Source: Nitrosomonas ureae (GTDB taxonomy: Bacteria > Pseudomonadota > Gammaproteobacteria > Burkholderiales > Nitrosomonadaceae). Taken from it: a stretch of DNA of 64,000 nt. Position 1 is the first letter of the stretch. The number at the start of each line of letters is the position of its first letter. This document shows positions 59,120 to 64,000 of this stretch, one piece after another. The DNA lies in the NCBI GenBank assembly GCA_945872825.1, contig CAMCBD010000003.1, forward strand, positions 1 through 64,000, given 5' to 3'. Both the position numbers and the translations under genes were made by a program. A model generated the notes under the pieces. The model was not told the DNA's origin. It saw only the letters and a program-made list of their open reading frames with translations, and made no database searches.

Positions 59120-60922
59120 ATGCAAAAAGATTTATCCAATGAATTAATTCGGTTAAAAAAACTCTATGAATTGAGCATGACTATTTCGGGTGATCCCGTT
59201 GAAGTGTTCAGTCATATTGCAAAAATTATTGGTGAACTCTTCGAATTAAAAATTGTATGCCTTTCAAAAATAAACGGTGATAAGCTCGATTTTTTGGCGA
59301 TCTACCATGAGGGACAGATTTTCACTGATGCAGGTTCGTGCGAACTCGCCATTACACCGTGCGCAACAGTAGAAATGGCCCAAGATGTGAGGATATACGA
59401 TCATGTCAAGGAGCGGTTTCCCGATGCGCTATTCCTTCAGCAGCACAATGCCCATTCCTATTGCGGTTTTCCTTGCTTGGGGAACGATGGAAAAGTCAAA
59501 GCAGTAACGTGTCTACTTGACGATAAACCTCGTGAGTACACTGAAGAGGATATAGAAATACTTAGAATATTTGGTCAGCGCATTGGTATGGAGATTGAGC
59601 GTCAAGAGCATATTCAATCCGTTAAAGCATCGCAACAACGGATTGAGTTCCTTGCGCATCACGATATCCTGACTGAATTACCTAACCGTATTCTACTGAT
59701 CGAGCGTTTTAAGTTAGCGATTGCACAAGTTATACGGGAAGAGAACTTGGTCGGTTTGATATCCCTCGATCTGGACCACTTCAAAGTAATCAACGATTCT
59801 CTTGGTCGCCACACAGGCGATTTTCTGCTTAAAGAAGTCGTTGACCGGCTTAAAACATGTGTCCGCGATGTGGATACCATCAGTCGTCAGGGCGGTGATC
59901 AATTTATTATTCTCTTGTCAGACATTTGCGAAGCGAATGATGTAGCCATTGTTGCTCAAAAGATTCTTGAAATATTTAAAAATCCATTCTTGATTGATGG
60001 CGATAGTGTCAAAATAACTGCAAGCTTAGGCATTGTATTATTTCCAAAAGACGGCAATGACCTTAGCCAGCTTCTGCAATATGCAGATACTGCGATGTAT
60101 CATGCAAAAGATTCCGGCGGGAATGGTTACCAATTTTTTAATGAAGAGATGGCAGCCAGCTCTAAAGAACGATTACATATACTGAATCATATTCGGCAGG
60201 CACTCGAATTCAATCAATTCAAACTTTATTACCAATCACAAGTTGATACGATAACTAGGAAAATTATAGCCTGCGAGGCTCTGATACGTTGGGAAACGCC
60301 GGATGGCTTTATTCCCCCTGGAAAGTTTATTCCTGTGGCTGAGAATTCCGGGATCATCCTTGATATTGATGCATGGGTTGTTGACGCAGCTTGCTGCCAG
60401 GCTAAAATCTGGCAAGATACGGGGATGCCCCTAGTGGTTGCTGTCAATATATCCGCATCGCAATTCAAACGAGGAAATATTATCGATCTAGTCTCAATAG
60501 CGCTTGAACGGCATCAATTAGATCCCAGTCTATTAGAAATTGAACTGACTGAGTCGATACTCATTCATGATACCGAGATCATACGGCAGGTACTTTTTCA
60601 GCTAAAACAATTGGATATAAAACTTTCTATCGATGATTTTGGTACTGGGTACTCTAATTTATCCTATTTGCGTATGCTGCATTTAGATAAGATCAAAATT
60701 GATCAATCATTCATCACACATATGGCTACCAACGAAAATGACAAAGTTATTGTGCGCTCGACTATTGATCTGGCACATAACCTTGGTCTAAAAGTTATTG
60801 CGGAAGGTGTAGAAACAGCCAGTGCAGTTGAGTTGCTAGAAGAATTTGGTTGCGATCAATTGCAGGGCTATCACTTTGGAAAACCAATGCCATCCGAATT
60901 ATTCATGAGTTTTATCAAATAG
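59120..60922 (+). CDS. GAF-GGDEF-EAL c-di-GMP protein with a degenerate GGDQF site
   Basis: 600 residues. A GAF sensor domain fills about 10-160. The GGDEF domain (about 175-335) has GGDQF at 258-262 instead of GGDEF or GGEEF, so cyclase activity is doubtful. The EAL domain (about 350-595) is complete: CEALIRWETPDGFIPP, VNISASQF, LEIELTESIL, IDDFGTGYSNLSYLRML and VIAEGVETASAVELL. It probably degrades c-di-GMP, with GAF and GGDQF parts as regulators. No membrane segments are present. It stands alone. Confidence 0.93.
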   Translation: MQKDLSNELIRLKKLYELSMTISGDPVEVFSHIAKIIGELFELKIVCLSKINGDKLDFLAIYHEGQIFTDAGSCELAITPCATVEMAQDVRIYDHVKERFPDALFLQQHNAHSYCGFPCLGNDGKVKAVTCLLDDKPREYTEEDIEILRIFGQRIGMEIERQEHIQSVKASQQRIEFLAHHDILTELPNRILLIERFKLAIAQVIREENLVGLISLDLDHFKVINDSLGRHTGDFLLKEVVDRLKTCVRDVDTISRQGGDQFIILLSDICEANDVAIVAQKILEIFKNPFLIDGDSVKITASLGIVLFPKDGNDLSQLLQYADTAMYHAKDSGGNGYQFFNEEMAASSKERLHILNHIRQALEFNQFKLYYQSQVDTITRKIIACEALIRWETPDGFIPPGKFIPVAENSGIILDIDAWVVDAACCQAKIWQDTGMPLVVAVNISASQFKRGNIIDLVSIALERHQLDPSLLEIELTESILIHDTEIIRQVLFQLKQLDIKLSIDDFGTGYSNLSYLRMLHLDKIKIDQSFITHMATNENDKVIVRSTIDLAHNLGLKVIAEGVETASAVELLEEFGCDQLQGYHFGKPMPSELFMSFIK

Positions 60923-61172
60923 TTGGAGTATAAATTTTTCTCTCTTCATTGGATTTTCAAGTACCGGCCTGTCTTTGCTTGGTCAATTTTACTGAATCAT
61001 GTGTACTTTGGTTGAATCTTACTCCCCAGTTCTGAGTACTTTGCCTATGGTTGTTGTTGGCAACTGATCAAATAGGTTTCTGAAACCACAAAACATAAAC
61101 TTGCGTTCATTAATCAGCTACACCTATAATCGCACTCTGGAAATCACACCTTTTCAGCGAATGCAGCAAAAA

Positions 61173-61188
61173 GGTTTCACGTGAAACA
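61173..61188. promoter_or_regulatory. parS partition site
   Basis: GGTTTCACGTGAAACA matches the ParB-binding consensus TGTTTCACGTGAAACA at 15 of 16 positions, and the 14-bp core GTTTCACGTGAAAC is a perfect palindrome. It lies 70 bp before mnmG, with parA starting at 63849, the expected place. The remainder of 60923-61257 has no DnaA-box cluster and no gene. Confidence 0.9.
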
Positions 61189-61257
61189 TCTCTGATAAAA
61201 TCTTCTCTCGTTACCAAGAAATTTAGTAACACTAATAATATTGCAGGCTTTGGTACT

Positions 61258-63150
61258 ATGAGCAATCACACAAATTTTGAGATTATCGTTGTTGGTGGCG
61301 GCCATGCCGGAACTGAAGCGGCATTGGCAGCTGCACGCATGGGGCACAAAACATTGTTGCTGACGCACAATATCGAAACGATTGGCCAGATGTCGTGCAA
61401 CCCATCCATCGGCGGAATCGGGAAAAGTCATCTGGTCAAGGAAATTGATGCTTTGGGTGGTGCTATGGGAATGGCCGCTGATGAAGCCGGTATTCAGTTT
61501 CGCATCCTCAATTCAAGCAAAGGTTCTGCCGTCAGAGCCACACGGGCACAAGCAGATCGAGTGCTTTATCGGCAAGCAATCCGTAAGCGCATCGAGAATC
61601 AGCCTAATCTTCGAGTCATGCAACAGGCAGTGGATGATCTGATCATTGAAAAAGATCAGGTGATTGGTGTTATCACACAGCTTAACATCAGAATTTACGC
61701 GCGCGCGGTGATATTGACCGTCGGCACATTCCTGGCGGGTATGGCGCATATTGGCAAAACCAATTTCAAAGCAGGCCGAGCGGGCGATCCGCCTTCTGTG
61801 ATGCTGGCGCAAAGACTGCGCGAAATGGAATTTCCCGCCGGACGATTGAAGACCGGCACACCGCCGCGCATCGACGGCCGCAGCATGGATTATGCAAAAC
61901 TTTTGGAGCAGCCCGGCGATCAGCCGATACCGGTGTTTTCATTGATTGACTCCGGCATTCAGCATCCGCCACAGATATCGTGTTGGATTACCAATACCAA
62001 TGCGTTCACGCACGAAATCATTCGTGACGGTTTGGTGGATTCACCGATGTACACTGGAAAAATTGAAGGGATTGGACCACGCTATTGTCCTTCGATCGAA
62101 GATAAAGTGGTGCGTTTTTCCGCCCGGGAATCACACCAGATATTTCTCGAGCCGGAGGGTCTGGGTACTCATGAAATATACCCCAATGGCATATCAACCA
62201 GCTTGCCGTTTGAAGTACAGATCGAGCTGATTCATTCGATATCTGGATTGGAAAATGCGCATATCACGCGACCGGGCTATGCGATCGAATATGATTATTT
62301 TGATCCGCGCAATCTGAAGCGTTCACTGGAAACAAGAACCATCGAAAACCTGTTCTTTGCGGGACAAATCAACGGCACAACCGGATACGAAGAAGCCGCT
62401 ACTCAAGGCTTATTGGCCGGTATTAATGCCGCACTGAAAATTCAGGAAAAGGAATCGTGGCTGCCACAGCGCAATGAAGCCTACTTAGGCGTTCTGGTCG
62501 ATGATCTGGTGACTTCCGGCGTGACGGAGCCTTACCGGATGTTTACCAGCCGTGCGGAGTATCGTTTGCAACTTCGCGAAGACAATGCCGATTTGCGCTT
62601 GACTGAAATGGGCAGAAAGCTCGGTTTGATCGATGATCAGCGCTGGGCTTCCTTTACTGATAAGCAGGAAGCAATTGAGAAAGAGCAGCAAAGGCTTAAT
62701 TCGGTACGTTTGCTGCCCGGCACATTGCCGGAGGATGAGGCCATGCGCGTTCTAGGAAAAGGAATAGAGCGGGAATATACGCTGATGGAACTGTTAAAAC
62801 GCCCTGATGTGACCTATGCTGCGTTGATGACGCTACCCGGTGCGGGAAAACCGGTAGACAATGTGCAAGTGGCTGAGCAAGTTGAAATACAGACTAAGTA
62901 TCACGGTTATATCCAGCGTCAGCAGGAAGAAGTATCTCGTCAGGCGCAATATGAAAATACTTTACTGCCAAAAGATATCGACTATAAGGTGGTTAATGGT
63001 CTTTCCAATGAAGTGCAACAAAAACTGAATCAGCATAAGCCGGAAACCATAGGCCAGGCTTCGCGAATTTCCGGTGTGACACCGGCCGCGATCTCATTGC
63101 TGCTGGTGCATTTAAAGCGTGGATTTGGAGACAAAAAGCAGAGCGCATGA
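61258..63150 (+). CDS. mnmG: tRNA uridine-34 carboxymethylaminomethyl enzyme MnmG (GidA)
   Basis: 630 residues. The FAD-binding start is [58 protein letters not shown] and [18 protein letters not shown] are conserved. With MnmE it modifies the wobble U34 of several tRNAs. Its stop overlaps rsmG by ATGA. The mnmG-rsmG-parA order is the usual one near parS. Confidence 0.98.
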   Translation: MSNHTNFEIIVVGGGHAGTEAALAAARMGHKTLLLTHNIETIGQMSCNPSIGGIGKSHLVKEIDALGGAMGMAADEAGIQFRILNSSKGSAVRATRAQADRVLYRQAIRKRIENQPNLRVMQQAVDDLIIEKDQVIGVITQLNIRIYARAVILTVGTFLAGMAHIGKTNFKAGRAGDPPSVMLAQRLREMEFPAGRLKTGTPPRIDGRSMDYAKLLEQPGDQPIPVFSLIDSGIQHPPQISCWITNTNAFTHEIIRDGLVDSPMYTGKIEGIGPRYCPSIEDKVVRFSARESHQIFLEPEGLGTHEIYPNGISTSLPFEVQIELIHSISGLENAHITRPGYAIEYDYFDPRNLKRSLETRTIENLFFAGQINGTTGYEEAATQGLLAGINAALKIQEKESWLPQRNEAYLGVLVDDLVTSGVTEPYRMFTSRAEYRLQLREDNADLRLTEMGRKLGLIDDQRWASFTDKQEAIEKEQQRLNSVRLLPGTLPEDEAMRVLGKGIEREYTLMELLKRPDVTYAALMTLPGAGKPVDNVQVAEQVEIQTKYHGYIQRQQEEVSRQAQYENTLLPKDIDYKVVNGLSNEVQQKLNQHKPETIGQASRISGVTPAAISLLLVHLKRGFGDKKQSA

Positions 63151-63800
63151 GTTTGTTACAGCAAATTACGCAAAGCTTGAGGGTACTGGATTATGATTTT
63201 GCAGCTCAGGAAAAGTTGCTTCCCGGACTGATCGAGCGCTATTTATTACTGATCGAGAAATGGAACAAAATACATAATTTAACGGCCATCCGGCATCTGC
63301 AAGACATGCTTTATCAGCATGTGATGGATAGCCTGGCTGTGTTGCCTCACATCAATGGCCCACAGATCATTGATGTCGGCAGCGGTGCCGGTTTGCCGGG
63401 CATACCAATTGCACTGGCAAGACCGGATTGGCAGGTATCGTTGGTTGAAAGCAATCAAAAGAAAGCGTCTTTTTTGCAACAAGTTAAGATTGAATTGGCA
63501 TTGCAGAATGTTGAAGTCATCGGGCAACGCATCGAAGATATTCATTCGGATAAAAATGTGGATACCATTATTACGCGTGCATTTTCCGAATTGGGTGAAT
63601 TTGTTAATTTAACCCGGCAATTGGCTATGGAAAATGATGCAAATTGCCGCTGGGTCGCGATGAAAGCAAATTGCGCAGACAGTGAACTGAAGCAAATCCA
63701 CGCCCCCTTTCGTATTGAAAAAAGCGTATCGCTGATTGTGCCGGGACTCAATGCAGCCAGGCAATTGATTGTCATCAGAAAAACAGTAATTCCGGATTAA
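63147..63800 (+). CDS. rsmG: 16S rRNA (guanine-527 N7)-methyltransferase RsmG (GidB)
   Basis: 217 residues. [20 protein letters not shown] and the SAM motif [20 protein letters not shown] are family hallmarks; [16 protein letters not shown] follows. It methylates G527 of 16S rRNA. It is coupled to mnmG and followed 48 bp later by parA. Confidence 0.97.
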   Translation: MSLLQQITQSLRVLDYDFAAQEKLLPGLIERYLLLIEKWNKIHNLTAIRHLQDMLYQHVMDSLAVLPHINGPQIIDVGSGAGLPGIPIALARPDWQVSLVESNQKKASFLQQVKIELALQNVEVIGQRIEDIHSDKNVDTIITRAFSELGEFVNLTRQLAMENDANCRWVAMKANCADSELKQIHAPFRIEKSVSLIVPGLNAARQLIVIRKTVIPD

Positions 63801-63848
63801 AACACTTGGCAGCTTTGATTCAACCTAATGAATGCAGGAGCTAAACCC

Positions 63849-64000
63849 GTGACGAAAATTCTCGCCATTACCAATCAAAAAGGCGGCGTTGGAAAAACTA
63901 CAACCAGTGTTAATCTGGCGGCCAGTCTGGCTGCTGCGGGAAAACGTATTTTGTTGGTCGATCTCGATCCGCAAGCCAACGCCACAATGGGTAGCGGCAC
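63849..64000 (+). CDS. parA: Chromosome partitioning ATPase ParA (Soj), N-terminus only
   Basis: Starts with GTG 63849, AGGAG eight bases upstream. The deviant Walker [21 protein letters not shown] and [16 protein letters not shown] are visible; the gene runs off the right edge after 50 codons. ParA moves ParB-parS complexes. parB is expected next. Confidence 0.96.
   Translation, partial: MTKILAITNQKGGVGKTTTSVNLAASLAAAGKRILLVDLDPQANATMGSG

Noticed and set aside
60923-61257. Possible replication origin before mnmG
   Set aside because: No cluster of TTATCCACA-type DnaA boxes and no AT-rich 13-mers; only parS is supported.

Overview
The window reads as a chromosomal segment of an ammonia-oxidising betaproteobacterium of the Nitrosomonas type. 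This is an inference from gene content and order: rsmD-coaD-ferredoxin, pilC-pilD-coaE-zapD, ribE-ribBA-ribH-nusB-thiL-pgpA, a paired cphA, and an adk-pfp-hppA pyrophosphate module. The end carries mnmG-rsmG-parA with a parS site, so this end lies near the chromosome-partitioning region. No ammonia-oxidation gene is present, so the genus is not proven from this window alone.

Layout. 1-4.9 kb is a decayed mobile region: an IS3 orfA end, an AlpA-type regulator, a frameshifted DUF927-like protein, an unknown zinc-ribbon-like protein over a cluster of short iterated sequences, and two diverged copies of a phage-like leader block separated by an IS5-family fragment. 4.9-8.9 kb holds pncC, an acyltransferase, a MITE-like palindrome, a secreted protein, a frameshifted alpha/beta hydrolase and a DUF2141 protein. 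8.9-13.5 kb is a broken type I restriction-modification locus, visibly richer in G+C than its surroundings: hsdM is open but carries in-frame palindromic repeats, hsdS is cut, and only the end of hsdR remains. 13.5-18.4 kb is twitching motility and signalling (pilU, pilT, an EAL-HDOD protein, an HDOD protein). 18.6-24 kb is ferredoxin, coaD, rsmD, an M16-like protein and ppc. 24.2-27.2 kb is haem synthesis (hemC, hemD, hemY). 27.2-33 kb has an iron-sulphur flavin reductase, an SDR protein, pilC (cut by one in-frame TGA), pilD, coaE and zapD. 33-38 kb holds two overlapping cyanophycin synthetase genes. 38.3-44.3 kb has a CNNM/CBS protein, tRNA-Arg(CCG) and the riboflavin-nusB-thiL-pgpA run. 44.5-49.4 kb is a second decayed region: remnants of at least four transposases around a large Calx-beta/RTX protein gene. 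49.4-53.7 kb is hppA, pfp and adk. 54-58.4 kb is recA, recX, a small periplasmic protein and alaS. 58.5-58.9 kb holds IS3 and DUF4338 remnants, then come a GAF-GGDEF-EAL protein, parS, mnmG, rsmG and the start of parA.

How the genes work together. HppA and PPi-dependent phosphofructokinase, with adenylate kinase upstream, form a pyrophosphate-based energy module. The two CphA proteins would store nitrogen as cyanophycin. PilT/PilU, PilC/PilD and the c-di-GMP/HDOD proteins point to type IV pilus surface behaviour, although no pilB is in the window and pilC is interrupted. The riboflavin genes, nusB, thiL and pgpA form one tight transcription unit.

The most notable observations are an adk gene with no ATG, GTG or TTG start (AUC at ideal distance from a Shine-Dalgarno sequence, directly downstream of four 9-bp tandem repeats), in-frame palindromic repeats inside hsdM, an 88-bp palindromic element whose end supplies the stop codon of the acyltransferase gene, the single TGA in pilC, and the duplicated phage-like leader blocks. 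I found no complete novel defence or biosynthetic system. Coordinates of remnants and of repeat edges are approximate.
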